Source of the DNA: Piliocolobus tephrosceles
Lineage: Eukaryota > Chordata > Mammalia > Primates > Cercopithecidae
Assembly: GCF_002776525.5 (NCBI RefSeq)
Contig: NC_045441.1
Span: forward strand, 91,039,298-91,103,297
DNA: 64,000 nt
Direction: 5' to 3'
Positions within the stretch are counted from its first letter, which is position 1, and every line of letters begins with the position of its first letter. Under the pieces are notes generated by a model, which saw only the letters and a program-made list of their open reading frames with translations, made no database searches and had not been told where the DNA came from. Shown in pieces: positions 36,317 through 47,556 of this stretch. The translations under genes were made by a program, and so were the position numbers.

Positions 36317-36408
36317 TTTCATCCAAGCTACTATTTAAAACTCTGTATAGAGAAGCACATCACAAGACATGGTAAATATCAAGATTAACATGTTAAATAG
36401 AAGCTTAT
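36317..36408. repeat. Local duplication of about 92 bp, copy 1
   Basis: Shares 'ctgtatagagaa', 'catcacaagacat', 'aatatcaaga' and 'taaatagaag' in the same order with 36938-37030, at roughly 80% identity. I do not recognise it as a dispersed repeat family. Confidence 0.85.
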
Positions 36409-36937
36409 ATTTTCATCTAGGGCTCAATATTTTACCCTCTTTCTACTCAATATTTAATACGAGGTAGGATGGTATAATACAAGAGTGAATTTTTTAGACA
36501 AAGTTAATCTCTGGGAGCCAAATGACCTTACCTGTTAAATGTGTAATAAAGCAATGTCTAGACTTTGGATGAAAATTAAATGAGATCAATTTATAATAAA
36601 GTGATAACATCTTTGAAAATGTAGGACATTTGATTCATAGTTCTGTACTTACACTATAAAACATAGTCAAGTATTCTAAAAGTAAACCTTGATAATTCCC
36701 ATTGTTATTTTGACTCATTAAACATAATGGGCTCAAATTATAGAAAATGATTTTTTTAATTTTACACAAGTATTAAGTAATGAATTAATTTAAATAGGAA
36801 TCTTTTCTAGATAAGATACTAAAATACAAATAATATTTAAAATAATGAATGATGCTGATTAAAAAATAAAGTTGTACATGTAGTAGAAATATTATAAAAT
36901 TATAATTTATAACACTAAATTATAATTTAATAGTGTC

Positions 36938-37030
36938 TTTCATCTCAGACCCTATTAAAAATTCTGTATAGAGAAAAGCATCACAAGACATAGTAAAATA
37001 TCAAGATGACCATATAAAATAGAAGTTTAT
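36938..37030. repeat. Local duplication of about 92 bp, copy 2
   Basis: Direct-orientation partner of 36317-36408, about 620 bp downstream, with small indels. Flanked by very AT-rich sequence. Confidence 0.85.
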
Positions 37031-37939
37031 TTTATATGTTATTATTAACAAAATATTCCACATTTAATTCAAAAGTAAGAATTTATCTCAATTTTATATT
37101 ATACTCATACTAATATTATAACCAAGATTTTAAAAATAATTATTATCTTAAGATATTTGGAAGTATGTGAATTTTTAAAAAAAAATCAAGTTTCATCAGT
37201 TCCAGAAAAACACAAAAAATACTGTATGGGAGAAAAGATAATTCCTTTTAAAACAGAGGAAATTCCCTCAGTAATTTTTAATTGTGGGAAGGTAAATTTT
37301 TCTTTATGTTCAGAAAATTTCTTACCCAGACATTTTATGAAAAAGATGATACATAAATATTATAATACCAAGATAAATCCATCCACTGAAGCCTCTCTGG
37401 ACATATGGGTAACTGAGTCATTTGTCCATGTTCCTAACCCGAAGCCAGCAGTTCTTAATTATGAAGTCTTGTCTTGACTACAAATACCCTAGCAATGAAC
37501 TCTTCTTGGCCTGGCCAAAGACAGGAAAGCTCACAGTTCATGTTTAATCCACAGGTAGATGCATCTTCTTATCTGATTTTGAAAGTGGAATGGGAAGGCA
37601 AGGACATCCAGAGAAGAGTGGCTTTATCTAACATTATTTAACCTAGGAATATCCCTTATGGAACTAATTAATAGTCTCATTTTTCAGATAAGGAAAATGA
37701 AAATGAAGAACTTACTCAAGCCAGTTGCTTCAGCTGCCTTCCAAAACCTTTACAGCATGATCCAGTTTCTAATTGTTTATTTATCTTTTCCCTTGATGGC
37801 CATCATCATAACAGGCTGAAATTATGAGTCTATATCAATGTAAGATTTGCAGACATCTAATTTTTTCCTTTGCTGATCAAGAGACAGTTGTACAGATATA
37901 AAAAGGTTAAAAAAATGCTTTAACACGACAACAATATTT
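37031..37939. other. Unclassified sequence with a 106-codon open frame
   Basis: An ATG-started frame at 37157-37477 shows no motif I recognise and no splice or promoter context, so it is not called as a gene. Confidence 0.4.
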
Positions 37940-38290
37940 GAACTGTGATATTTAAGTGATTTGGAGAATTGCAAGTGGCAACACCTAAAGACTACTTTTG
38001 TATTCCATTTGTTTTAAAAAATGTTCCATTTGATCCAGGATTCCCGCTTCTGGAAATGTATTCTTATAAACATAATTAAAATATTGAAATAAAAGATCAA
38101 GTTATCTTTTATCCATTGGAGGTATATTTGGAAATTCCTCAGTGTACAAAAATATAAGAATTGTTAATAACAAATAGCACTTACAGTATATTATGTAACT
38201 ATCAGAATTAAAACAAATTTATAATAACAAAAATATTACTCTGTAATGTTAAGAAAAAAGTGGAATATGAAATAGAAAATGAAGGAAAAG
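37940..38290 (+). repeat. Old L1-like sequence, sense
   Basis: 'ccatttgatccaggattccc', 'gcttctggaaatgtattctt' and 'agaattgttaataacaaa' echo the L1ME region with the '...gacccagcaattccacttct' block. Strongly diverged. Confidence 0.45.
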
Positions 38291-38297
38291 CTAGGAC

Positions 38298-38359
38298 ATT
38301 TACATCTAGACAAACACAAACTTATGGCATTTACATCTAGACAAACACAAACATATGGC
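38298..38359. repeat. 31-bp tandem duplication, two copies
   Basis: 38298-38328 and 38329-38359 are identical except for one base (ctt/cat near the end); both begin 'atttacatctagacaaacac'. A recent duplication at the right border of an old L1. Confidence 0.95.
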
Positions 38360-39646
38360 AAATAGTTTTAAAAGACTGAAAGAAAATAGGAATAGTGACT
38401 TTTTTCTATTTTTTTTAATTACCTTGTAATTTCTAAAATTTTTGTTGTGTAATTTGTTACTTTAAAAACTGATTTTTTTTTAACCAAGAGAAGAAAAGTA
38501 TCTTCATTCCTATATTTTATAGATTTTATAAGATGTTTAGAAATTATGAAAACAAAGTTCCAACCATCTTTATTGTCATTCACAGGTATAAACTCTCTCT
38601 CTGAATTATTTCTTTCTGATCCTAAGCAATATTATATTCTCAATAGTTTCCTAATAAATCAAAAGTAATTTATTACTATACAATTTATTGTAACTGAATA
38701 ATAAATTAAGAAATTTGTCTCAGAATGTTTTCTCATAGTATAGAAGATGCAGTTATCAAAGGGGGTCTTTTAAAAACAGTCAGAGACAATGCTCTCTAGT
38801 TTAAGACTTGGACAGATGGTCTAGTAAAAATCCCTGTCACCAAAAGGACACATTAAGTTATAATAAAACTGGACTAGAATGATTTGTGGTTGGCTTTATG
38901 AATTACCATTTCAGTATATTTTATTGTCCATAACACATAACATTGTTATTATCTAACATATATGTGATAATTATGTTACCTATACATATGCACTTTGTAT
39001 TCTGTGGTTTTCCCTGTTTGTCCATGGTACTTTCATTTTTTATTGCTTTGTAAGAGAAAACCATGTCATTCTTATTTTTCCTTTAGGTGTTTTACCTATT
39101 GTTGCTTATGTTTGAAACAAGAGTGGCCAAAACTGTACAAACTTAGTTAAAATGAGTTTGATCAGAAATTCGTACATTTTCTAATTTGGATGTCTTAACT
39201 CAAAAGTATAGTCCTTGGAAATGGCTGCAGGTGTTTACGATCTCCACAAGACAACTACAGATTTAGGGAAATACGTTGATCAAGAAATTAGGGAAAAAAT
39301 CTCACCGAAACCATCTTCAGTGTCATTTTAAATTCAAAGCCAACAAATATTTTAATCAAAAGAGCAAAACTAAGTTCCAACCTGGGAAATAGTACAAATA
39401 TAATTCATGCTCCTTTTGTCATTTTGATTGCATTCAGTACCAGAAAAATACTTTGGGTCATGTTTTGTAGTAACATTTAATGTGGTTTTAACATATGACT
39501 TAATTTATATCCATTTATGTCAATAAATAAGATATTTACAATCAATATCTTTTTCCATAAAGTGGAGAAAATCAAGTGTTAGGAAAGTTTGAGCCATTTA
39601 CATGTCATTTATTATTAAGAAATCATAGGGGCTAATCTCCAACTTA
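38360..39646. other. AT-rich sequence, nothing recognised
   Basis: No gene or repeat family recognised. Confidence 0.5.
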
Positions 39647-40059
39647 AAAACATCATAATATTTTGATACAAGTAAAAGATTTAGCTATCTAATTATTGGG
39701 CATATCTCTAACATGCAATAACTGTTATTTCAAATAATAGAGTATATCTCACTATAGAATATTTGGCTTCAGGTACAGTCATGTTAGCACAAAACATCAT
39801 AGATTAAAACATCATAATATTTTGACACAAAAGTTTTAAAACATCGTAATATTTTGACACAAGTGAAAAACTAAAACATCATAATATTTAGACACAACTA
39901 AACATCACAATATTTTAAAACATAATATTTTGACACAAGTAAGAGATTTAGGTATCTAATTGTTGGGCACATCGCTAAAACACAATAACTGTTATTTCAA
40001 GTAATAGAGTATATCTCACTATAGAATATTTGGTTTCAGGTACAGTCATGTTAGCACAA
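39647..40059. repeat. Compound repeat: two 145-bp copies around short units
   Basis: Copy A (39647-39792) and copy B (39917-40059) share the same order of words over their whole length, from the 'catcataatattttga' unit through 'caataactgttatttcaa' and 'tatctcactatagaatat' to 'cagtcatgttagcacaa', with about 90% identity. The spacer contains three good short units (39806-39830, 39838-39862, 39873-39897), a decayed one (39900-39917) and a partial one at 39790-39800. The unit is about 25 bp, 'aaaacatcataatattttga' plus 'cacaa'. No known satellite family is recognised. Confidence 0.93.
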
Positions 40060-40596
40060 TGTTCTAAAGTTACCTCAAATAATAATGTATTCTTTTGAAT
40101 GGTTATGTTATTTATTAACTGTATTTTTATAACTTTTGTATTTCAAATATGTAAAATTTACATAGTTCTAAAGTCAAAATTATGTTGAAAAATATAATAT
40201 TCTATGAGTCTTGTTCTCATCCCCATTATCACATATCATTATTTAGTCTTTTCCTTCTTGAGTGCCTATGCATATGTGTGTGTGTTCATGCATGCATACA
40301 AAAAATAAACACATACATACATGCATAATCTTATTTTCTGTTTTTATAACAGAAAGATAGCATCCTATTTTTTGTTCTTCTGTACTTTACATTTTTCAAA
40401 TAAATTCTTCTCTCAATGAGTCAATTATAGAACATTTATTTTGAAACAAAATAACATAGCATTTGGGCAGATTCTGAAATTCACTAATCATAAATCTTGC
40501 TTGATAACACAGACAGTTTGGTAACAGTGATGTACAGATGCACTTTATTCTAAAATAAATTATGGACATGAGCAATGTATTTGTAAAGATAAAGTA
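40060..40596. other. AT-rich sequence with alternating purine-pyrimidine patch
   Basis: 40268-40326 holds CA/TG-alternating runs ('atatgtgtgtgtgttcatgc' and 'cacatacatacatgcataat') that are partly inverted copies of each other. Otherwise nothing recognised. Confidence 0.6.
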
Positions 40597-40672
40597 ATAA
40601 CAGCTAACATTTTTGAGTGCTTAAGTGTAATCTACCATTCCAGATAGTTTCAGTGTATATCTTTTATCTCAT
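40597..40672 (-). repeat. MIR, antisense, left part (split by L1)
   Basis: 'acagctaacatttttgagtg' and 'atcttttatctcatta' match the 3' side of antisense MIR. The rest of the same MIR resumes at about 41385, so the element was split by the L1 insertion between them. Confidence 0.65.
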
Positions 40673-41360
40673 TACTTTTCCAGCTTTATTCAGGTGCAAT
40701 TGGCAAATAAAAACTGTATGTAATAAAGTCACACAACATGATGTTTTGGTATATATATATATATTTCTATATATACAGTTTACACTACTTTATACCATAC
40801 TGATAGACATTTGTTAAGACAATAGAAATGGCAATTGTGCATAAATAATATAAATGTATATTTTATAGAAATCCTCTCTCTTTGGAGTATTAATGTTGAT
40901 ATATATATATAAAACACCTGATTGTGGTAATTAATTCACAATCAGGCTAATTAATATACCATTCAACTCACATAGTTATCTTTATTTTTTTTGGTGAGAT
41001 TATTTAAAATCTACTCTTTTAGCAAATTTCAAATACATAGTAGAGTATTATACACTACAGTCACCGCCAGAACTGAACCATTCGGCATAGCTGAAATTTT
41101 GTATTATTTGACTAACATCACTTCATTTCCCCTCTGCCCTAGCCCATGTGGTAATCACCATTCTATCTTTGATACGATGTGTTTAACTTTCTAAGATTCC
41201 ACATATAAGTAATATCTTGCAATATTTGTCTTTCTGTGACTGGCTTATTTCATTTAGCATAATGTTCTCCATGCTCAGCCATGTTGTCACAATTACATTA
41301 AATGGATATTTAGGGCCGATAGCTGGAAGAGGAACTTGTTCTGTCCACTCCCTGCATTGA
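40673..41360 (-). mobile_element. L1 3' region, antisense, inserted in the MIR
   Basis: Antisense L1 words: 'ctttattcaggtgcaattgg', 'acaacatgatgttttggtat', then after an interruption 'caggctaattaatatacca', 'aaatctactcttttagcaaa', 'ggtaatcaccattctatc', 'attccacatataagtaa' and 'ttagcataatgttctcc'. The order fits an L1MA/L1MB-type 3' UTR and 3' end of ORF2. A 119-bp foreign block (40779-40897) interrupts it. Non-coding. Confidence 0.75.
40779..40897. repeat. Copied segment, inserted copy
   Basis: 119 bp nearly identical to 41657-41780 (shared 'gatagacatttgttaagaca', 'aatagaaatggcaatt', 'tatagaaatcctctctcttt' and 'gtattaatgtt'). It breaks the L1 word order and is bordered on both sides by TA runs ('tatatatatatat', 'gatatatatatat'), so this looks like the inserted copy. 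Confidence 0.88.
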
Positions 41361-41384
41361 CCTAGCATTGCAGTGTGTTATGTC

Positions 41385-41540
41385 ATTAAATGCTTACAGT
41401 CACTCCATGAAGTGAGACTATGCTTAAACCAATTTTTTCAGCTAAGTTACCTGGGTCTGTGAGAAGTTTAGTCACTTGCACAGAGTCCCAGATTAGAGCA
41501 AAGTCTGGTATTAACCTCATTATGCTGCTTTCCAGCCAGT
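41385..41540 (-). repeat. MIR, antisense, right part
   Basis: 'tcattaaatgcttacagtca', 'ctccatgaagtgagactatg', 'ttttcagctaagttacctgg' and 'cacttgcacagagtcccag' continue the antisense MIR that starts at 40597. Confidence 0.65.
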
Positions 41541-41656
41541 ATTAAGTAACAGAATAAAAAATATATATTTTTAAATGTATTTATATTAGATTGAAAAAAC
41601 CGGAATTAAATAACCAAAAATGAAATTCAGAATTAAAGTAACAGAAGTTTAACCAC

Positions 41657-41780
41657 TTTACACCACTTTATATCATACTGATAGACATTTGTTAAGACAA
41701 TAGAAATGGCAATTAAATTGTGCATAAATAGTATACATGTATATTTTATAGAAATCCTCTCTCTTTGCGGTATTAATGTT
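41657..41780. repeat. Copied segment, probable source copy
   Basis: 124 bp in direct orientation, about 880 bp downstream of the inserted copy. It carries five extra bases near 'ggcaattaaattgtgc'. It continues smoothly into flanking sequence on both sides, which suggests it is the source. Confidence 0.85.
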
Positions 41781-43069
41781 CATAACCTTTCATACACTCT
41801 CTATAGCAAGTGTCAAATAGAAACAGATGTAGAAAAACTACATGATCAAAGCTTTTTAAAAAATAAATCTTAAATAATATACACAATAAAAGATAAAACC
41901 CAGCTGTACACTATTGCTAAAGAAATTAGCACACAAGAATAGTTTTTTTACTCTTCTTTATTATTGTTATTAACTCTGTAAAATGAGATTCAGTTCTCCA
42001 CCTTAATATTTATTTTCTTGCCAGAATTGTACCAGATGGAACAATTTTGTATAATTGAAAACATTGATTGGTATGTACTTCTGTTAAGATGTATTATCGC
42101 CAAAATGATTCTATTTTATTTTGTATCTCAGCAAATATTATCTTTTCTTTTTATGTCATGTTATGTAACCCTTTTCCATTTTTTCTATTGTTACTATGTC
42201 ATATACGTAACCCTTTTAAAATAGCCCTTGCTGATTTTCTGCATGTCTTTTCAAAACCAAGCCAACTATAGTCTATAAGGCAACTATGTCAACATTGAAT
42301 ACAGAAAAGGTTAACCCAAAATGTAGCCAAATAACATAACCAATCTACCAAGCAAGAAACCAAGAAAATAGTAAAACGGAAAAGGCCTGCTATTGGATTC
42401 TTAAGTAAATATTTATGAAAAACAATTTGGGACATGAAGATTCCAGAGGTTTGAAAGGAATGCTATAAGAAGACACCAATCTTAACTTTTTATAGAAACC
42501 AATGGGGTATGGGAAATTGAGCAGGCAATGCATCAACTCAGGGATGCAGAAATAGAAATAGAGATACATATAGAAGTACCACTTAAAGCAAAAATTGCAG
42601 AATCACAAATCACAGCTTCTTTAAGTGGCAGATACAAAGGAAGAGCAATCTGCTGCTTCTTGTTGAACAAAGGAAGTTCAACCATATTAAAACAACTGCT
42701 GGGCATGCATTATGTTTTATATAATCACTCTGTTCAAGGATAGCAGAAGAAAAAAGATATATATATATGATTGTAATTAAGGAAAGTTACAGATAAATTT
42801 ATTAAAATTCCTTAACCTAAAAATGTTTCACCAATATTTTCCAATGAACAAGACTATTCTACATTTAAAATTAGTAAACAGAAACAATCCATACAATACC
42901 AAGAATGGCCAGTGCTCAGGTGTTCAGATTTCATCGCATAAATTAATTGATTACATTTTGGCTTTATTTGCATCTTGTCTTTTTTCCCTGGCTAGTCTCA
43001 CTAAAACAAAGAAGGAGTACATAAATAAAGAAAACAATATAGTCATCAGTGTTACCACCCCAAAACGAT
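41781..43069. other. Unclassified sequence
   Basis: No gene recognised. Open frames at 42528-42743 (71 codons) and 42823-43230 (135 codons, running into L1) have no family resemblance. A TA run lies at about 42757-42767. Confidence 0.45.
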
Positions 43070-43860
43070 TATTTTTCATTAAAAACCTCATGAAATCTTT
43101 GCCAGGACCCATCTCCAGAAGTGTATCTCCTAAGTTACTGTATTCCCAGGTATTTTATTCTTTTTGTGGCTATTGTGAATGGGATTGCATTATTGATTTG
43201 GCTCTCAGTTTGGATGTTGTTGGTGTATAAAAATGCTGCTGACTTTTGTACATTAATTTTGTGTCCTGAAACTTTGCTGAAGTTATTTATCAGCTGAAGG
43301 AGCTTTTGGGCCAACACTATGGGGCTTTGTAGGTATAAAATCATATTGTCTGCAAAGAGAGATGCTTTGACCTCCTCTTTTCCTGTTTGGATGCCTTTTC
43401 TTTGTTTCTCTTGTCCGACTGTTCTGGCCAGGATTTTGGGTACTATGTTGAATCCAGGTGGTGAGAGAGGGAATCCTTGTCTTGTTCTGGTTTTCATGGG
43501 GGTTGTTTCCAGCTTCCAGCTTTTGCCCGTTCAGTATGATGTTGACTGTGGGTTTGTCATAGATGGCTCTTATTATATTGAAGTGTGTTCTTTCAATGCC
43601 TACTTTGTCGAGGGTTTTTAACATCAAAGTCTATTGAATTTTATCAAAAGCCTTTTCTATATCTATTGATATGATCATGTGGTTTTTGTTTTTAGTTCTG
43701 TTTCTATGATGAATCTCATATATTGATTTGCATACATTGAAGCAACCTTGCATCCCAGAGATGAAGCCCACTTGATCATGGTGGATTAACTTTTTGATGT
43801 GCTGTTGGATTTGGTTTGCAAGTATTTTGTTGAGGATTTTTGCATCTATGAATATTATAT
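43070..43860 (-). mobile_element. L1P-type ORF2 fragment, antisense
   Basis: Antisense L1 ORF2: 'catgaaatctttgccaggac' (a more 3' segment), a jump at about 43137, then the reverse-transcriptase region ('gtattcccaggtattttatt', 'atcatattgtctgcaaagag', 'ggatgaagcc'-like blocks) to about 43850. Neither L1 end is present. The jump implies an internal deletion of ORF2 sequence or two separate fragments. Confidence 0.9.
43135..43497 (-). pseudogene. L1 ORF2 reverse-transcriptase remnant
   Basis: A 120-codon open stretch on the - strand spans part of the L1 reverse-transcriptase palm: KTRTRQGFPLSP near the start, then KGIQTGKEEVKASLFADNM, SNFSKVSG-like (NNFSKVSGHKINVQKS) and TIATKRIKYLGIQ at the end. 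In active L1 the box reads F/YADD, whose aspartates bind the metal ions for DNA synthesis; here the second is Asn (FADN), and the first conserved block has Phe for Cys. With no endonuclease, start or 3' end, it cannot be functional. The open frame is preserved probably by chance or moderate age. Confidence 0.9.
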
Positions 43861-44080
43861 TATTATAGCACTTATTTATTGAACACTTATTTGAGCCAGT
43901 CTTAAAAGTGCTAATGCTCTAAATGCAATTAAAATTACCCATAAACTATGAAGTAGTAATATTCCATTTCACAGATGAGAAGCATAGAACCAGATTAAAT
44001 AATTTAAATAGTTGAATGAGGTTTTGATACCAGGTCTATATAATTTTGATTTGTTAACCATTATGTAATACTGCCTTTTA
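43861..44080 (-). repeat. MIR, antisense
   Basis: 'atagcacttatttattgaac', 'ccatttcacagatgagaagc', 'gataccaggtctatat' and 'gttaaccattatgtaatact' followed by 'gcct' are in antisense MIR order. It directly abuts the L1 fragment. Confidence 0.75.
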
Positions 44081-47000
44081 AGCAATTTTAGAAGATTTTG
44101 AAAAATATCTGTAAACACATGAATAAATAAGCAAAATAATTATTAAGATGTGTGTTACATTTCATTGGGTAAAGTCATTATATGTCATTAGTCTAACACT
44201 CTGATTCTTCTCACCAAACACAAGGAAATACCTTCAATACTCTAAGCCTAAAGTTCCAGGCTAATTTTTAACACTAATCAAATAAATATGCCAACAATAA
44301 GTTATTGAATTTGAGAGCATTTATCCCATTGTATGATAATGTATGATATACTTAATTATTAATGAAATATTATAAAATTTAGAGGGTGAATTTTGTATAG
44401 GGCCTATTATGCACAGTGCATAGAGTTAACTGAGCAAACAAGATTTGTTAAATCAGTGAATATAGAAGCATTGATGGCTTTATTGATTCACCCAGAAGAT
44501 ACAATTCTAAGGAAATCGAATTCAGTTTTGTCTCTCTACCTTCAATGTACATAGACAATTTAAAATAGATGAATTAAGATGACTCAGGGTTAAATGCCAG
44601 GAAATCACTTATTTACCGGAGATTGTTGATCCAATTGCTTTCTCCTTTGTAACTGCAAAGTATCATTTGTGCCCCTTTGAAAGTGGATGTGATGTAAACT
44701 CTCCACGTGGCAGGGATAAACAATAATAGGAAGCAGATGAAACTCAGCCCCACGGGAATCTGCAGTGAATGAAAGAGGATTTCATTATCTCTGCAGGCAA
44801 TCATGCAGTAGAAATGTCAGAATACCTGATTTTGTTCATCAGTGAGAAAAAATAAGCAAGCAACTTTATTCACTGCCTTTCTATAGTGGTGAAGTAAACT
44901 TAAAATTATTTGATAAATGTGTTGCTTCATATGATATGCCTACAATGGGAAAAAGCAGAAGGATAGTTGTTTAAGATAATTTTAACAGTGAAGGAAGGGC
45001 AAAGAGAACTAAAGGCTTGGTTACGGCCACTTATATTTCTTAAAAATATAGCTGAGTAAGAATAAGCCAAGGAAACCCTGCAAAAATAGTCTGCATAACA
45101 CAAGGAGGAATGCCAGTTTATAAGCTACTTGTTTTAAAATAGTCACTTCCTGTTACTTTGCTTCTTACCTAAGAGAAAAGAGATATAGAAATAGGAAGAT
45201 AAATGTAAGGAAATTTAAAATACATTTCTTTTATTCATTTATTAACAAAGGAGGCTTATCCATTATACCACAATCTGTGATTCTGCAATTCAAAAAGGTC
45301 GTATTTTTCCTGTCATTTTACTAATGAATACACTGAAGTCCTAAGTCAAAGACCAATTAAGTTGTGAAATTTCAGCTCATATTCATACTTGGTTAAGTTA
45401 AAAAGTGTTCTTCCACAAGATTGTAAGAACATTTACAGAAGATTCCATTAAAAAGTACTATGAATATTTGCTAGCTACATGCCCATTTTAATGGCATTAC
45501 AATACATGCACATACAAAAGATAAAACATCTTTCAAATATGTTAAAATAGATATTAACAACAAATTCAATTTTTAAAAGCATCAAATCATTATGGCTAAT
45601 TCCAGAATTTACAGTTCTTCCAATTTTGTGTGCAACTATTATTTATCAACTACCGAATAGAGTAATATAGTTGCAGTCTTCCCTAGAGTACCTTATTCTC
45701 TAGATACAAAAAACAAACAAAAACCATAGTCTAATTTAAAAATTTAAATAAATACAAACAAAACACAACAGGAGCTCAGATTGGTCTTCATCATTTAACT
45801 AGAATTGTGTAAGATTTTTAAAAGAAACAAATATAAATATCGTGGGTCATATTTGAAGTCAAGTTTTCATCTTTTAGGTTTTAGCTGCTAGCTTTATGTT
45901 ATTCTAGATTATATTCTCAGATTCTTACAAATGGTACTGTCAGGAAGCATATATATGTATATACATATTTATATATTCGGGAAGCATATACTTGGGCATA
46001 CATCTTGTAGAAGCATGATGTATAAGATAAATTGCAATCAAAATGCTAATTTTACTTTTGTCTCCCCTTTTCTTTTCAAAATTTATTTCATTGACAAGTA
46101 TCTTCCTGTGCCAGTGGGTGAAATTTGGGCACATCTCATGACTTTTTTGTTTGCGTATTGGTAATAGAGAGTCCTATATTCACTTTTAGTGAAAAGAGAG
46201 ACTGTTGAAACAGAAATTTAAAATATCCAGTCCAAGATGATATTTAGTATTTAATTTCCATTATACAGAAAGACTTTTACATCTTCCTAGCAGTTGATAT
46301 TCTGACATTTGGTTTAAGAAATGCATGGCCTTTCTCTTTTCCTCCTCTGCCTAAGCATGGGAGAGAGGAGAATCAAGGGAATAAGAAAGATTTTACTTCA
46401 ACTGATGACTGATGGGTTCTATTTTAAGTTGGTGCTGGGCCTGGCAAAGGTTTAAAATCATCTGTTTTTCTAGTGGGACACTTCAAAAGTTTTTCAGATA
46501 TTCTCTTGTGGTTCTCCCACCCGTACTGCCATTGAGGCAGATAGATAAGTCTCTATTTCAAATGATAGTTTCTGAATCCTTAGGAAGCTCTTGTATACCT
46601 CCAGCTTCTTGCTGCTTGGATTTCTTTGTCCTTATATGTGACCCCATTGGCCAAGGACCAAAGAAGATACTACATTGCCACCAGCACCCTCTAGCACGTG
46701 ACCCATTTGTTGTATAGGAAGCGTTCACACATCTTTTGCTCCAACAAACTCTGAGTACTGTCTGATTCCAATCCTGTAGCAACTGTCCTGGCCCCGAAAC
46801 CACAGCACTGGTCTGCTTTCTTAATCCTCAAGATTTCCTAGGTCAGATATTCCCCAAGTTTTATTGGTCACATGCTAGGTTTTCAAGTGGTGCAGTTAAA
46901 GCACCACCTCCTACAAGGCCTCACGTTACAAAGCTGGCAAATATCCCTTTAGGTGAGGGGGAAAATGTAGTTTACAGAAAAATGTTTTCAGGAACTTCAC

Positions 47001-47556
47001 TTCTACATGCTCTGATCCAGGTATGGCATGCTTGATTTCACTAAGTGGTCTAGGATTCAAGGATTCAATTCTAGAACGTGTGTTTCTAAGTCCCGAATTT
47101 TGATCTGGCACTTTACTATAGCAGGCAGAACATATTTATCCTGGTACCAGATGGATATTTCATTTATTAGGTTACATAAAAGTCTTAGAACCTTAAGAAA
47201 GACTATAATTGAGGAAAATACACACAAAAATATTTTTTATGTAATGAGCTTCAAGCATATCAAAAATTTAGACTTTCATGATAATTTTTGGTGGCTATGT
47301 ATAGCAAGGGCATGTCTGTGAAGTTCATACATTCTTGGTACACAAGACATTTGTAGTGAAAGTTATGGTGACTATGATGTAAAGAAGTAGGCTGTGTAAA
47401 ATATGCATCGGTGCATTCTAATAGACTTATTTCAGCAGAAAATAGTTTTAAAGTGCAAAAAGCTAAAATATCAATTCACAAATTCTATGCAGCTTTGAGA
47501 ATAAAAAAAGACATATATTTTCTTGAAATGCTAAATTAGGGTATGTGTAACAGCTG
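44081..47556. other. Unclassified sequence, no gene seen
   Basis: About 3.5 kb. 46320-47000 is nearer to average GC and holds overlapping open frames on both strands (46412-46717 and 46558-46803), but neither shows a domain, splice context or codon bias that I can support. TA-rich patch at 45947-45975. Confidence 0.45.

Noticed and set aside
37157..37477. 106-codon open frame with hydrophilic start
   Set aside because: AT-rich neighbourhood, no similarity that I can recognise, no promoter or splice signals.
39647..40059. CRISPR-like array (about 25-bp repeated units)
   Set aside because: Spacing is irregular, spacers are not unique and the host is a primate; it is a compound tandem repeat.
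42823..43230. 135-codon open frame on the + strand
   Set aside because: Its second half runs antisense through L1 ORF2; the first half has no recognisable protein features.
46412..46803. Overlapping 101- and 81-codon frames on opposite strands
   Set aside because: No motif, splice context or conservation evidence; opposite-strand overlap argues for chance.
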